Notes under the pieces: generated by a model
Told to the model about the DNA's origin: nothing
Database searches by the model: none
Seen by the model: the letters and a program-made list of their open reading frames with translations, nothing else
Shown: piece by piece, positions 10,450 through 19,687 of the stretch
How the letters are laid out: each line of letters begins with the position of its first letter
Numbering within the stretch: position 1 is the first letter of the stretch
Program-made: the position numbers and the translations under genes
From: an uncultured Pelagibacteraceae bacterium
GTDB lineage: Bacteria > Pseudomonadota > Alphaproteobacteria > Pelagibacterales > Pelagibacteraceae
Assembly: GCA_902579085.1 (NCBI GenBank)
Contig: CACHFK010000004.1
Span: forward strand, 1-44,379
Length of the DNA stretch: 44,379 nt
Reading direction: 5' to 3'

Positions 10450-10647
10450 TTACTCTTTGTTATTTGAGTCTTGATTATCTGAAATATTTTTTGGCTCGCT
10501 GTCATCAGTTGGATCTGAAGACATACCTTTTTTAAAACTTTTAATTCCTTTTGCAACATCTCCCATCAAGCTCGAAATCTTTCCTCTTCCAAAAAGTAAG
10601 ACTACCAAGATAACAACTATTGCTATTTGCCAAAATCCTATACTCAT
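10450..10647 (-). CDS. tatA: twin-arginine translocase subunit TatA
   Basis: TatA oligomers form the pore-like element of the Tat system. The 65-residue protein begins [20 protein letters not shown], the usual single TM, then the FGRGK hinge and [16 protein letters not shown] amphipathic helix with the conserved Gly and Phe, and a short acidic tail. The G-K-I-S-S-L-M block differs from TatB's P-K. It is followed 3 bp later by tatB and preceded by a 43-bp gap after scpB. Confidence 0.95.
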   Translation of the reverse strand: MSIGFWQIAIVVILVVLLFGRGKISSLMGDVAKGIKSFKKGMSSDPTDDSEPKNISDNQDSNNKE

Positions 10648-10690
10648 GGTTATCTTATACCCCTATAATTTGAATTTTAAAAGTATCTTT

Positions 10691-11383
10691 TTACTCATCA
10701 TCATCATTTTTGAGAGTGCCACTTAACATTTCATCTATCTCAGAGTAAATATTCTCCTTTTTATCTTCTTGCTTTTCTTTATAAAATTTACCTGTACCGA
10801 ATATTGAAGCGTCAACATTTGTAGTGTCAATTAATCCTGCTGAGCCTAGTTCATCAACAGTTGGTAAATCTGATAGTTTTTGCAAATTAAAATGACTTAA
10901 AAAGTCTTCTGAAGTTCCATATTGAATTGGCTTTCCTGGAACATCTTTTCTTCCTAAAGGTCTAACCCAATTTAACTCCATTAATATTTCAAGGGTATTA
11001 TTCCCAAAAGCAACACCTCTTATTTCTTCAATTTCAGCTCTAGTAACAGGTTGGTGATATACAATAATAGCTAAGGTTTCTATTGCAGCTTTAGATAATT
11101 TTTTTTCAACAGTTTTTTGTTGGGACATTAATGATGAAAGGTTTTCAGCAGTTCTAAAAGACCATTTATTAGAAATACATACTAAATTAATTCCTCGATT
11201 AGAATAAAAATTTTTTAATTTATCTAATACTTTAAGTATATCAATTTTTTTCGTAATTTTAGACTCAATCGTTTCAATAGAAAGTGGTTCAGCAGCAGCA
11301 AAGATAATAGCTTCAACTTCTCTTTCTGCATCAGTAATTTTAGCAGGAAAATTTACTATATTATTTTTTTTAATTTTATTCAT
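10691..11383 (-). CDS. scpB: segregation and condensation protein B
   Basis: ScpB is a winged-helix kleisin-binding subunit of the bacterial SMC condensin. The 230-residue protein has two winged-helix modules; the block LSKAAIETLAIIVYHQPVTRAEIEEIRG (about residues 92-119) is the family hallmark, followed by LGRKDVPGKPIQYGTS. The C-terminal 40 residues are acidic and lysine-rich and probably disordered. The start ATG shares one base with the scpA stop (TAATG at 11383), implying translational coupling of the two ScpAB partners. Confidence 0.95.
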   Translation of the reverse strand: MNKIKKNNIVNFPAKITDAEREVEAIIFAAAEPLSIETIESKITKKIDILKVLDKLKNFYSNRGINLVCISNKWSFRTAENLSSLMSQQKTVEKKLSKAAIETLAIIVYHQPVTRAEIEEIRGVAFGNNTLEILMELNWVRPLGRKDVPGKPIQYGTSEDFLSHFNLQKLSDLPTVDELGSAGLIDTTNVDASIFGTGKFYKEKQEDKKENIYSEIDEMLSGTLKNDDDE

Positions 11384-12120
11384 TAATTTTCCTTTATATA
11401 AATATCTTCAAATAAATTGTTTTGTTTAATCTTCACATTGCCTTCTTTAACAAGTTCAAGTGAACCAGCTAAAATTCCGGCTTGCCCAGTTCTTTTTAGA
11501 TTGCTAGAAGATTTAAAGTTTCCAGGTATTAATTCAGAAATATTTTTCCACTCATTAAGTTTACCAAAAAAATCTTTAATTCTACTAATACCATCTTCGG
11601 TTGTGAATACAGGTAATTTTGGAATATTCATTGTTTGAAAATCTTTGGTCATAACAATATTTGCATAGGATTTTAAAATTTCAAACAAAGTTAATGTATA
11701 TTTAGAGTCATAAATAGATCTCATTCCACTTTTTGACCCTCTCATAAAAACATCTCTACCAAGTCTTTTTCTACTTAGCATTTGAGTAGATAATAATCTT
11801 ATTAATTCAAGCTTTTTTAATTGAAGTTTTAACTTTTCTGCAACTTCTAGGGCTTTAAATTCTTCCTCTTCAGATTCTGGTAATAATAATTTAGATTTTA
11901 AATAAGTTAACCAAGTTGCCATTAGAAGATATTCAGATGCTAATTCTAAATTTAAATTTTTAGTATTAGTAATAAATTCGTGAAACTGATCAGCCAATTT
12001 TGTAATTGAAATTTTTTCTAAGTCTACTTTTTGCGCTTTTGCTAAATCTAAAAGAATTTCAAGAGAACCGGTATAAGAAGACAGTTCTACATTAAATTCT
12101 AGAGAATCACTATGTTCCAT
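11383..12120 (-). CDS. scpA: segregation and condensation protein A (kleisin)
   Basis: ScpA is the kleisin that bridges SMC head domains. The 245-residue product has the characteristic start YTGSLEILLDLAKAQKVDLEKISI (residues 15-38) and the helix EYLLMATWLTYLKSKLLLPE near 60-80, then an acidic segment and a C-terminal winged-helix region. It lies 8 bp after the nagZ-like gene and overlaps scpB by one base. The order nagZ-scpA-scpB-tatABC is standard for Alphaproteobacteria. Confidence 0.94.
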   Translation of the reverse strand: MEHSDSLEFNVELSSYTGSLEILLDLAKAQKVDLEKISITKLADQFHEFITNTKNLNLELASEYLLMATWLTYLKSKLLLPESEEEEFKALEVAEKLKLQLKKLELIRLLSTQMLSRKRLGRDVFMRGSKSGMRSIYDSKYTLTLFEILKSYANIVMTKDFQTMNIPKLPVFTTEDGISRIKDFFGKLNEWKNISELIPGNFKSSSNLKRTGQAGILAGSLELVKEGNVKIKQNNLFEDIYIKEN

Positions 12121-12128
12121 AATTAATT

Positions 12129-13082
12129 TTAACTTATTATATCAATCAATTGTGATGTTTTTTTTATAATAAAATTATCAATTTTCGGAGAATTCTTTGC
12201 AACTATTAGCATTTCTTTTAAATTACCATTACAATGAAGAGCTAAATTGCAGCCTGCAATAAACGATTTTTTAACATTTTCTTCTAATGAATATTTAAGA
12301 GCTTTCATAGATAAATCATCAGTAATTAGTAAGTTCTTAAAACCAACCTTGTTTCTTATTAAATTAATAATTTTTTTTGAATGAGTGACAGTTTCTACAC
12401 TATCAATTTTTTTGAATAATAAATGTCCTGTCATTGCAATTAGCGAACTTTTGTTTTTAAAAACATGGAAGTCATTATTAATCAAATACTCAAGTTTTTG
12501 ATTAATAATTGGTAATTTTTTATGACTATCAGATTTTGCTAGCCCGTGGCCTGGAATATGCTTCATTATTGTTGCTACTCTATTTTTATGAAACTTTTTT
12601 ATACAAATTTCACCAATTTTAGAGACTATTTTTTTATTTGATGAATATGACCTATCACCAATAATATTATGTGATTTTAACCTTCTTATATCTAATACTG
12701 GAACAGTATTTATGTTTATTCCTAATGTTCTTAAAAGATATGAAATTTGTTTAACATAAACATTAAAATATATTTCAAATTTTTTATTATTCTTACTATA
12801 TAAATCTCCAAAAAATTTAGGTGTAAATATAGAACTGTCTATAAATTTTTTTACCCTGGATACACGACCACCCTCTTCATCAGCTAGAATTGGGTAATTA
12901 TCATTTTTAAATATTTTTTTAATTGAATTAGTTAAAATTTTTGTTTGATTAATTGTTTTAATATTTCTTGAAAATAAAATGATTCCCCAAGGTTTATGCT
13001 GTTTTAAAAATTTTTTTTCATTATCAGAAAGATACTTACCTTTAACCCCACACACAAAAGCTTTATGGTTTTTATTCATCAT
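12129..13082 (-). CDS. nagZ: glycoside hydrolase family 3 beta-N-acetylhexosaminidase (NagZ)
   Basis: NagZ removes N-acetylglucosamine from anhydro-muropeptides in cytosolic peptidoglycan recycling. The 317-residue protein has the GH3 markers PILADEEGGRVSRV near 65-78, the KHIPGHGLAKSDSH motif near 170 that carries the catalytic His loop, and the nucleophile segment LLITDDLSMKAL near 255. It has no signal peptide, fitting a cytosolic enzyme. Length is close to the usual 330-340. It overlaps the preceding small gene by 11 bp. Confidence 0.92.
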   Translation of the reverse strand: MMNKNHKAFVCGVKGKYLSDNEKKFLKQHKPWGIILFSRNIKTINQTKILTNSIKKIFKNDNYPILADEEGGRVSRVKKFIDSSIFTPKFFGDLYSKNNKKFEIYFNVYVKQISYLLRTLGININTVPVLDIRRLKSHNIIGDRSYSSNKKIVSKIGEICIKKFHKNRVATIMKHIPGHGLAKSDSHKKLPIINQKLEYLINNDFHVFKNKSSLIAMTGHLLFKKIDSVETVTHSKKIINLIRNKVGFKNLLITDDLSMKALKYSLEENVKKSFIAGCNLALHCNGNLKEMLIVAKNSPKIDNFIIKKTSQLIDIIS

Positions 13083-13335
13083 TATATAAGAGTTTCCAAA
13101 AAGAAAATTTTTTAGTTTTTTTACTATTTTTATATTCTACAAAATCTATAATATTTTCAGTATTATTTTTAAGGAATATTAAATTATTTTCTGACTCTTT
13201 AATTTTTTCATCTAGCTGAGAAATAGATCTATACGAATTTTTATAATTTTCATCTGAAAAATAAAATCTTACTGTAAAAATAATAAAAAAAAATATAACA
13301 ATAAGATATATTAAATATTTTAATTCTTTAATCAT
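13072..13335 (-). CDS. small single-pass membrane protein with a short coiled coil, in the place of an SPOR-domain gene
   Basis: I do not recognise a family in this 87-residue product. It has an N-terminal TM helix (about residues 7-27, very Ile/Phe-rich), then a polar segment around 37-62 (ISQLDEKIKESENNLIFLKNN) with heptad-like spacing, and a basic tail. The topology resembles FtsB/FtsL/DivIC division proteins but is not enough to assign one. In many Alphaproteobacteria the gene between argS and nagZ encodes an SPOR-domain protein; no room for an SPOR domain remains here. The start overlaps the argS stop by one base (TAATG at 13335) and the end overlaps nagZ by 11 bp, so it is clearly kept as a translated gene. 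Confidence 0.8.
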   Translation of the reverse strand: MIKELKYLIYLIVIFFFIIFTVRFYFSDENYKNSYRSISQLDEKIKESENNLIFLKNNTENIIDFVEYKNSKKTKKFSFWKLLYNDE

Positions 13336-15065
13336 TACATTTTTTCCGGTGTTTCAACACCAATAATATTCATTCCATTTTTAATTATATTAGAAACAAC
13401 TTTTAGAAAAACAATTTTTTCATCTTTTATAGTGTTATCTTTTTCAATAAATCTTTTGGTAACATCGGCTCTACCCATGTTCCAATAAGAATGAAATTCT
13501 GATGCCAGTTCATAAAGATAAACAGGTATTCTGTGAGGTTCTAATTTAGCAGTAGCAACATCAACACATTTGGGCCACTGTGATATTTTTTTAAAAATTT
13601 TAATTTCGTCATCAGTATATTTGAAATCATAATTACTTACTTCAATTTTATCATTTATACTTTTATCTAGATTTCTGAATACAGATGAAATACGTGCATA
13701 ACAATATTGAACATAATACAAAGGATTATCTTTAGATTTTTCTTTAACTTTAGTAAAATCAAAATCTAATTCTACATCATTACTTCTACTTAACATTATA
13801 AATCTTGTAGCATCTTTTCCAACTTCACTTATTAAATCTTCTACGGTTATGTAGTCACCTTTTCTTTTAGACATTTTAAAAGGCTGTCCATCTTTAATCA
13901 GCTTAACTAACTGACTAACCTTGCAAATTAATTTATTCTTATCTCCAGATAGAGCCTCAACTACAGATGTAATTCTTTTAATATAACCAGCATGATCGGC
14001 GCCTAAAATATTTATCAGCACATCGAAATTTCTTTTTAGTTTAGTATTATGATAAGCAACATCACTTGCAAAGTAAGTCCAAGATTTATCAGTTTTTTGT
14101 AACGCTCTATCTTTATCATCACCAAAATCTGTAGATTTAAAAAGCAACTGCTCTCTTTCTACCCAATTTTTTGAATCTTCTCCTTCTGGAGCTTTAATTT
14201 TTCCTAAATATACAAATTGATCTTTTTTTAACTTATCAACTACTTGGTCGACTTCATTATTTAATACAATATCAGTTTCACTTGCAAAATTATCATGGGA
14301 AATACCTAAGTTATTTAAATTAAATTTAATTAATTTTATCGACTCTTGTACTGATAATTTTGTTAAATCTTTAGAAATACTATCAAAGTTATCAAAGTTA
14401 ATTCCTTTATTCTGTTCAATTATGTTTTTTGCTATATCAACCAAATAATCTCCCGGATAAAGATCTTTATTATCAATTGGAAATTTTTCTTTAAATAAAA
14501 TTTCACGTATCCTGAAATAAACAGATTTTGTAAAATGTATAATCTGATTGCCGTAATCGTTTACATAGTATTCCTTTGTAACTTTGTGATTATTAAATGT
14601 TAACAAATTGGATATAACGTCTCCTAATATAGCACCTCTACAATGACCTACATGAAGAGGTCCAGTAGGATTGGCTGAAACAAATTCGACGAGATATTTT
14701 TTTGAATCTTTTAAAGTATTTGAACCGTAGTTTTTTTGATTAATAATAGTTTTAAGAAAGTTATTCCAAAAAATTTTTTTAAACTTAAGATTTATAAATC
14801 CAGGTTTTTCAATTTTTATATCATCAATGTTTTCATCATTTTCTTTAATAATATTTGTAATAATTTCTGCTACTTCAATCGGTGATTTATTATTAGGTTT
14901 AGACAAGACCATAGCAACATTTGTTGACATGTCACAATTAAATTTTGAAGGAGGTATATCTACATTAATTCCAGATAAGTTTTCTGGTAATGTTATTAAA
15001 TTATCTTGATTTGCTTTTTTTATTAAATCTATAATTTTATCTAAATATGTTTCAAAAATATTCAT
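13335..15065 (-). CDS. argS: arginyl-tRNA synthetase
   Basis: ArgS charges tRNA-Arg. The 576-residue class I enzyme has an N-terminal Add-1 type domain, the HIGH-equivalent HVGH in NPTGPLHVGHCRGA near residue 137, a KMSKS-equivalent KMSKRKGDY near 400, and the DALR anticodon-binding domain at the end (YLYELASEFHSYWN near 525). Its start overlaps the dgt stop by 4 bp (ATGA), and the sequence ends Met-stop with the stop overlapping the next start. Confidence 0.96.
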   Translation of the reverse strand: MNIFETYLDKIIDLIKKANQDNLITLPENLSGINVDIPPSKFNCDMSTNVAMVLSKPNNKSPIEVAEIITNIIKENDENIDDIKIEKPGFINLKFKKIFWNNFLKTIINQKNYGSNTLKDSKKYLVEFVSANPTGPLHVGHCRGAILGDVISNLLTFNNHKVTKEYYVNDYGNQIIHFTKSVYFRIREILFKEKFPIDNKDLYPGDYLVDIAKNIIEQNKGINFDNFDSISKDLTKLSVQESIKLIKFNLNNLGISHDNFASETDIVLNNEVDQVVDKLKKDQFVYLGKIKAPEGEDSKNWVEREQLLFKSTDFGDDKDRALQKTDKSWTYFASDVAYHNTKLKRNFDVLINILGADHAGYIKRITSVVEALSGDKNKLICKVSQLVKLIKDGQPFKMSKRKGDYITVEDLISEVGKDATRFIMLSRSNDVELDFDFTKVKEKSKDNPLYYVQYCYARISSVFRNLDKSINDKIEVSNYDFKYTDDEIKIFKKISQWPKCVDVATAKLEPHRIPVYLYELASEFHSYWNMGRADVTKRFIEKDNTIKDEKIVFLKVVSNIIKNGMNIIGVETPEKM

Positions 15066-16180
15066 TTTGATGATTTATAAAGTTGAATAGCAAATCTGTC
15101 GGTCATTCCTGAAATATAATCCGATATAGATCTATGTTGATCTTTTTTTAAATCCGATGATTTAATAAATTTTCTTGGTTTATTAGCAATCATTTTGAAA
15201 AGTTTTTTTATAATTTTTTTACCGTTATTATTTTTTACTATAACATTCTTATTGTTATACATTTTAGTTTTTAAAAATTCTTTAATTTCTTTCTCAATAG
15301 ATAGAAAATTTTTAGAAAAAATTACAGTTTGATTTTCATTTTTTTGAACATCTAACATATTATTTATTTTATTTTGTTTAATTTTTTTTATTGAATTTTT
15401 AATAATATCTTTGACCATTAAATTTATAGAATCTCTTATAATTTGATAAATAATAATTTCTTTATTATCTCTTTTTATATTTTTTTTATAAGATTTATAT
15501 ATTTCTTTAAAAAAATTAATTTCAATTAATTCATTTAGAGTAAATAGTTTAGCTTTAATTCCGTCTTGTATATCGTGATTATTATAGGCTATATCATCAG
15601 AAATACTTGCTATCTGCGCTTCTAATGATGTGTTGTGTTTGAAAATAATCTTACTTTTAAATTTTTTTACACCAATAATAGAATCAAGCTTCTCAAATTC
15701 TTCATAGGGTCCGTTATGTTTTAAAAGTCCGTCTAAGGTTTCAATGGTAAGATTTAATCCCTGAAATTTTAAATATTTATTTTCTAAAAACATTACTATT
15801 CTAAGTGTTTGTAAATTGTGATCAAAACCTCCATGGTTTTTCATACAATCATGTAAAGCATATTCACCAGCATGACCAAATGGAGTGTGTCCGAGATCAT
15901 GAGCTAAACTTAAAGTTTCAGCTAAATCATCATTTAAATTTAAGTATTTTGCTATGGTTCTTGCTATTTGAGCAACTTCTATAGAGTGAGTAATTCTAGT
16001 CCTATAATGATCTCCTTCTGTATTAACAAAGACTTGGGTTTTATGTTTTAACCTCCTAAATGATGCTGAATGGATTATTCTGTCCCTATCTCTTTGAAAA
16101 GGAGTTCTATAAATATTTTTAGGCTCATAATTTAGTCTACCTCGGCTTTTAAATAGTCCTAATTTTGAATAATTTTTCAT
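15062..16180 (-). CDS. dgt: deoxyguanosinetriphosphate triphosphohydrolase-like HD protein
   Basis: The 372-residue protein is a dGTPase-like HD phosphohydrolase, type 2 subfamily, which removes triphosphate from dNTPs. Motifs: RDRDRIIHSASFRRLKHKTQVF (residues 29-50), the HD-domain His in RITHSIEVAQIAR, the metal pair AHDLGHTPFGHAGE near 112-125, and SISDDIAYNNHD near 210, another conserved metal and substrate site. The Lys/Asn/Ile-rich stretch at about 225-340 is typical of base-composition drift in AT-rich genomes. It is divergent from the erpA-like gene over 50 bp that must hold both promoters. Confidence 0.92.
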   Translation of the reverse strand: MKNYSKLGLFKSRGRLNYEPKNIYRTPFQRDRDRIIHSASFRRLKHKTQVFVNTEGDHYRTRITHSIEVAQIARTIAKYLNLNDDLAETLSLAHDLGHTPFGHAGEYALHDCMKNHGGFDHNLQTLRIVMFLENKYLKFQGLNLTIETLDGLLKHNGPYEEFEKLDSIIGVKKFKSKIIFKHNTSLEAQIASISDDIAYNNHDIQDGIKAKLFTLNELIEINFFKEIYKSYKKNIKRDNKEIIIYQIIRDSINLMVKDIIKNSIKKIKQNKINNMLDVQKNENQTVIFSKNFLSIEKEIKEFLKTKMYNNKNVIVKNNNGKKIIKKLFKMIANKPRKFIKSSDLKKDQHRSISDYISGMTDRFAIQLYKSSK

Positions 16181-16230
16181 TCTTTAAAATTGGCAAAATA
16201 TAATTATATTAGTAATATCAGTGTTATATC

Positions 16231-16548
16231 ATGATTAAAGAAATTAAATTTACAGATAAAGCAATAAATCAAATAAATCATCTTCTATCATCAAAGGAGA
16301 AAGGATCTTTTTTTAGAATCGCAATAAAAGGTGGTGGTTGTTCAGGTTTTCAATATGATTTTTCTTATGACAAATCTCAAAATGATGACGACTTATGTCA
16401 TGAAAATATACTAATTGATAAAACTTCTGCAGATTTATTAAAAGGTTCTGAAATTGATTTTGTAAAAGAACTAATCGGAGATTCATTTAAAATAAATAAC
16501 CCACAAAGTAAATCCTCTTGCGGTTGTGGTGTTTCTTTTTCTCTTTAA
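16231..16548 (+). CDS. erpA: A-type iron-sulfur cluster carrier (ErpA/IscA family)
   Basis: This 105-residue A-type carrier accepts an Fe-S cluster from the scaffold and passes it to apo-enzymes. The three conserved cysteines are Cys37 in GGGCSGFQYD and Cys97 and Cys99 in CGCGVSF. The ErpA name is preferred over IscA because the gene stands alone, away from an isc or suf cluster, but the two cannot be separated by eye. The TAA stop shares one base with the xthA start, giving a coupled pair. Confidence 0.9.
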   Translation: MIKEIKFTDKAINQINHLLSSKEKGSFFRIAIKGGGCSGFQYDFSYDKSQNDDDLCHENILIDKTSADLLKGSEIDFVKELIGDSFKINNPQSKSSCGCGVSFSL

Positions 16549-17324
16549 TGATTGTTAGTTCTTGGAATGTAAATTCTGTAAGAGCTAGAATAGAAAATAT
16601 TAAAGAATATATTAAAAAGTTTAGTCCTGACGTTTTAATGATGCAAGAAATTAAAACTCCTGATGATACTTACCCTTATGATGATATTAAGTCTTTAAAA
16701 TACGAAAATTATGTATTCGGACAAAAAAGTTATAATGGTGTTGCAATTGTTTCAAAAAAAAAACTTTCAAATATTAAGAATGATATTTTTAAAGATAAGT
16801 TAAAACAATCAAGAATTATTACTGCTGATATAAAACATAAATCTAAAAATATACAAATAATTAATATTTACACACCAAATGGTAATCCTGTTGATACAGA
16901 AAAGTATGATTATAAAATTTATTGGCTGGACAGTTTAATTAAAACTTTAAAAAAAATACTAAAACAAAATGAAAATATTATTATTGGAGGAGATTTTAAT
17001 ATTATTCCCGCGGCAGAGGATGTTCATAATCCAAAAAATTATGAAAATGATGCTTTGTTTAGATTAGAAATAAGAAAAAGACTGAGAGAAATTATTAATT
17101 TAGGGTTTCACGATGCTTATAGACATATTTATCCTGATAAAGAAGGATATACATTTTGGGATTATACCAGTGGTGCTTGGCAAAAAAATAATGGTATGAG
17201 AATTGATCATTTTTTAGTGTCTAATTCTTTAATTAATATAGTTAAGGATGTTAAAATAAATAAATTTCCAAGAGGAAGAACTAAACCTTCAGATCACACA
17301 CCAATTGAAATTGAATTAACTTAA
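16548..17324 (+). CDS. xthA: exodeoxyribonuclease III / AP endonuclease
   Basis: XthA-type enzymes cut at abasic sites and trim 3' ends in base-excision repair. The 258-residue product (start at the ATG at 16548 inside the TAATG junction) begins MIVSSWNVNSVRARIEN, as in the family. Catalytic features include the metal-binding Glu in MQEIKTPDD, the IIGGDFNIIPAAEDVHNP block (Asp/Asn catalytic residues), RIDHFLVS and the terminal SDHTPIEIEL with the catalytic His. A longer open frame begins at 16518 inside erpA but would add a non-conserved extension. Its last 9 bp overlap the end of the convergent Ldh2-family gene. Confidence 0.95.
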   Translation: MIVSSWNVNSVRARIENIKEYIKKFSPDVLMMQEIKTPDDTYPYDDIKSLKYENYVFGQKSYNGVAIVSKKKLSNIKNDIFKDKLKQSRIITADIKHKSKNIQIINIYTPNGNPVDTEKYDYKIYWLDSLIKTLKKILKQNENIIIGGDFNIIPAAEDVHNPKNYENDALFRLEIRKRLREIINLGFHDAYRHIYPDKEGYTFWDYTSGAWQKNNGMRIDHFLVSNSLINIVKDVKINKFPRGRTKPSDHTPIEIELT

Positions 17325-18314
17325 AGATTTAATTTTATTAACTAATTCTTCGTTAATATTTCTTGCTCCAGTATCTAATCTATTTTTGTGACGTCTTTCA
17401 CCTGGCAACCTTACTTCGCCCATAGACTTCATTTTTTCAAAAAATTCTTCAGCATGTTTTTGCCAGTTAGTTCCTGCAGTTTTTTCAGGACTAATTGCTA
17501 TAATAAATTCACCACCACTTGGTGGTCCGCCATCATTAGTATCTTTAGCTGCTGTTTCATAACTAAAATTATCACCTACCAAAGCACCTGCCATTAATTC
17601 TACCATCATTGCTATTGCTGAACCCTTGTAGCCACCAAAAGGTAATAGGACACCACCATCAGCTATTTCTCCAGGATCTGTAGTTTCTTTTCCATCTTTT
17701 GTAAGACCTGTCCCTAATGGAACTTTATGCCCTTCTCTTTTAGCAACCTGTACTTCACCCATTGCCATTGATGCAGTTGCCATATCATACACAACTGGAG
17801 TTTTTCCTGGTCTAGGCCAAGCAAATGAAATTGGATTTGTTCCAAAAAGAGGTTTGATTGCACCCGCAGGAGCTACAGCGGGCTTGTATGATGTGCATGC
17901 AAAAGCTACCAGGCCATCTTCTGCTAATTTTTCTGTTTCAGGCCACATAGCAGCCATATGATGAGAATTATTAATAGCTAATACTGCAACACCATTTTCT
18001 TTTGCGGCTTTGCTTAGTTCAGGCAAACCTTTGTTTAATACTACTGGTGCCAAACAATTGTTTCCCAAAACTTTAATTACCGATGGAGAGATTTTTTTAA
18101 TTTCAGGTTTGCCTTTACCATTGATCTTACCGCTTTTGAGACCTGAGATATAAGCAGGTAATCTGAATAATCCATGAGACAATGAACCATCTCTTTCAGC
18201 GTTTCTTATTAAATCAGATAAAATTGATGCTGTTTCATCATCGCATCCATTAGCTAATAAGGTTTTTTTTGCTAAATCAAAAATCTCATCTAAAGTTAAA
18301 GAAACTGTAGCCAT
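17316..18314 (-). CDS. Ldh2/DpkA-family NAD(P)-dependent oxidoreductase
   Basis: The 332-residue protein belongs to the malate/L-lactate/ureidoglycolate dehydrogenase (Ldh2) family, which also holds delta1-piperideine-2-carboxylate / delta1-pyrroline-2-carboxylate reductases. Seen: ERDGSLSHGLFRLP near 40-53 with the conserved Ser-His, VLAINNSHHMAAMW with the His pair at 118-119, LFGTNPISFAWPRP near 165 and VYDMATASMAMGEV near 180 for cofactor and substrate binding. Substrate cannot be set from sequence alone; imino-acid reduction or a 2-oxo acid/hydroxy acid pair are both possible. It stands alone between xthA and the zinc genes; composition is less AT-skewed than that of its neighbours. Confidence 0.85.
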   Translation of the reverse strand: MATVSLTLDEIFDLAKKTLLANGCDDETASILSDLIRNAERDGSLSHGLFRLPAYISGLKSGKINGKGKPEIKKISPSVIKVLGNNCLAPVVLNKGLPELSKAAKENGVAVLAINNSHHMAAMWPETEKLAEDGLVAFACTSYKPAVAPAGAIKPLFGTNPISFAWPRPGKTPVVYDMATASMAMGEVQVAKREGHKVPLGTGLTKDGKETTDPGEIADGGVLLPFGGYKGSAIAMMVELMAGALVGDNFSYETAAKDTNDGGPPSGGEFIIAISPEKTAGTNWQKHAEEFFEKMKSMGEVRLPGERRHKNRLDTGARNINEELVNKIKSLS

Positions 18315-18361
18315 ATATAATATTAAATATTATTTATGCCTAAAGTGCAATTTAAATTATT

Positions 18362-18625
18362 TTAGTGACTATGATTATGAGAGTTGGTCAAGTTAACAAT
18401 ATCTGATTCTAAAATTTCATTAATTGGTTTTCCAATACGCCAATTTCTTACTTTCCCATCCATTGCCCTTTCGGTTATAATTGTCTCAATAGGTGGACAA
18501 TTAGGTTCATGACAGGTTAATTCTGCAATACTTAAAATTGATGTATCTGGAATTTGATTTTCATTTGAAAAAATTTTTTTTAAATTTCTTATAATTTCAG
18601 GATTTGGTTTTTTTTTATTAAACAT
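18362..18625 (-). CDS. small Cys/His protein of the zinc cassette, function unknown
   Basis: I do not recognise a characterised family in this 87-residue product. It is soluble, with a Lys-rich start, a central TCHEPNCPPIET segment (Cys38, His39, Cys43) and the tail NSHNHSH with His83, His85 and His87, both plausible metal ligands. It is the last gene of a four-gene minus-strand group: znuA (8-bp gap) COG0523 GTPase (4-bp overlap) WD40 protein (3-bp gap) this gene. The position, 3 bp after the WD40 stop and under the Zur-type operator before znuA, suggests a role under zinc limitation, perhaps as a zinc client or carrier for the GTPase; that is inference. Confidence 0.75.
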   Translation of the reverse strand: MFNKKKPNPEIIRNLKKIFSNENQIPDTSILSIAELTCHEPNCPPIETIITERAMDGKVRNWRIGKPINEILESDIVNLTNSHNHSH

Positions 18626-18628
18626 AAT

Positions 18629-19687
18629 TTAACTTTTTTTCTCATCCCATATTGATGTCCATAAAATATTTCCTCCCATATCACCAATTAATATACTGGA
18701 GCAATCTTCAGTAACAGCAATTGAAGTAACTTCGGACTCGGTAAAGCTACGAATGATGATTGTATTACTTGATTTTTCAATTTCTGATAAATAAACAGAA
18801 CCATCGCTTAAACCAGCAAAAACAGCTTTCTCACTAGGGAACGGCTCTACAAATGTAACTTGATTGTTTCCTGAATACTGAAGACAGGTAGGCTTACGAC
18901 CCATTGGTCCATCTCCATCAAAAGGCCAACATATTGCAGCAGCTATACCCATTCCTAAAGCTCCAGAGGTTGCTAAATAACTTGTTTCACCAACGAATGC
19001 GAAACTTTTAACTTTTGTATTGTATCCTGACATAGCAAAGTCAACATTATCTTTTAAACGCCAGCAACGAATTAAATTTTCTTGCATAGTTGTTACCAAG
19101 TATTTTCCATCTGGACTAAAACTTACTTTGTTATGAGAACCCTTAAAAATCAAATTCGAAGATTCCCATTTATTGGTATAATCTTTTTTCCAAAGTGTAA
19201 CTCCGTCATAACGAGAAACTGCTAATCTTCTGCCTTTAGCATCAAATGCTATACCTCCGATGGTACTATTATGCTCAAATAATTTTGGTTCTTTTTTATT
19301 CGGTGACCATAGATAAACAATTTTTCCTGATGAACAAACCAAATTTCCATTATTTGCTGTAACATTGTCTACCCAACGAGTACCAAAATTACCAATTTCA
19401 TTTATCTCTCCATCAAGTGAAATTTTCAAAAATCGACCGTCATCTCCACCAGTTAAAATATGATCACCATCTTTTGACATGCAAAGAACAATACCTTTAT
19501 GTGCTTTTATTGGTTCAGAACATTGACCAGATGTAAAAATTCTTACAGTACCATCTCCAAATCCAACTGCTATAGAATTGCCAATTGAAACAGCATTAAT
19601 TACAGGTATACCAAGTTTAAACTCAGTTCCTCTTTGTTCAAATTTAGTTTTATCTAATTCTGGGAATTCATTTGTATCAGCTATCAT
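18629..19687 (-). CDS. WD40-repeat protein linked to a COG0523 GTPase
   Basis: The 352-residue protein is built of degenerate WD40 blades, for example VGFGDGTVRIFTSG, LTGGDDGRFLKISL, CSSGKIVYLWSPN, FDAKGRRLAVSRYDGVTLW, FSPDGKYLVTTMQ and LSDGSVYLSEI, enough for one seven-bladed propeller. It has no signal peptide and no membrane segment, so it should act in the cytosol as a protein-binding platform. Its start overlaps the GTPase stop by 4 bp, which argues for a direct partnership. WD40 genes beside COG0523 genes occur in other Alphaproteobacteria, but I know of no defined biochemical role. Confidence 0.85.
   Translation of the reverse strand: MIADTNEFPELDKTKFEQRGTEFKLGIPVINAVSIGNSIAVGFGDGTVRIFTSGQCSEPIKAHKGIVLCMSKDGDHILTGGDDGRFLKISLDGEINEIGNFGTRWVDNVTANNGNLVCSSGKIVYLWSPNKKEPKLFEHNSTIGGIAFDAKGRRLAVSRYDGVTLWKKDYTNKWESSNLIFKGSHNKVSFSPDGKYLVTTMQENLIRCWRLKDNVDFAMSGYNTKVKSFAFVGETSYLATSGALGMGIAAAICWPFDGDGPMGRKPTCLQYSGNNQVTFVEPFPSEKAVFAGLSDGSVYLSEIEKSSNTIIIRSFTESEVTSIAVTEDCSSILIGDMGGNILWTSIWDEKKS

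Noticed and set aside
17316-18314. Horizontal acquisition of the Ldh2-family gene because of less AT-skewed composition
   Set aside because: znuA, the COG0523 gene and pstS show similar richness in Gly/Ala codons; the difference fits protein composition and expression, with no mobile-element marks.
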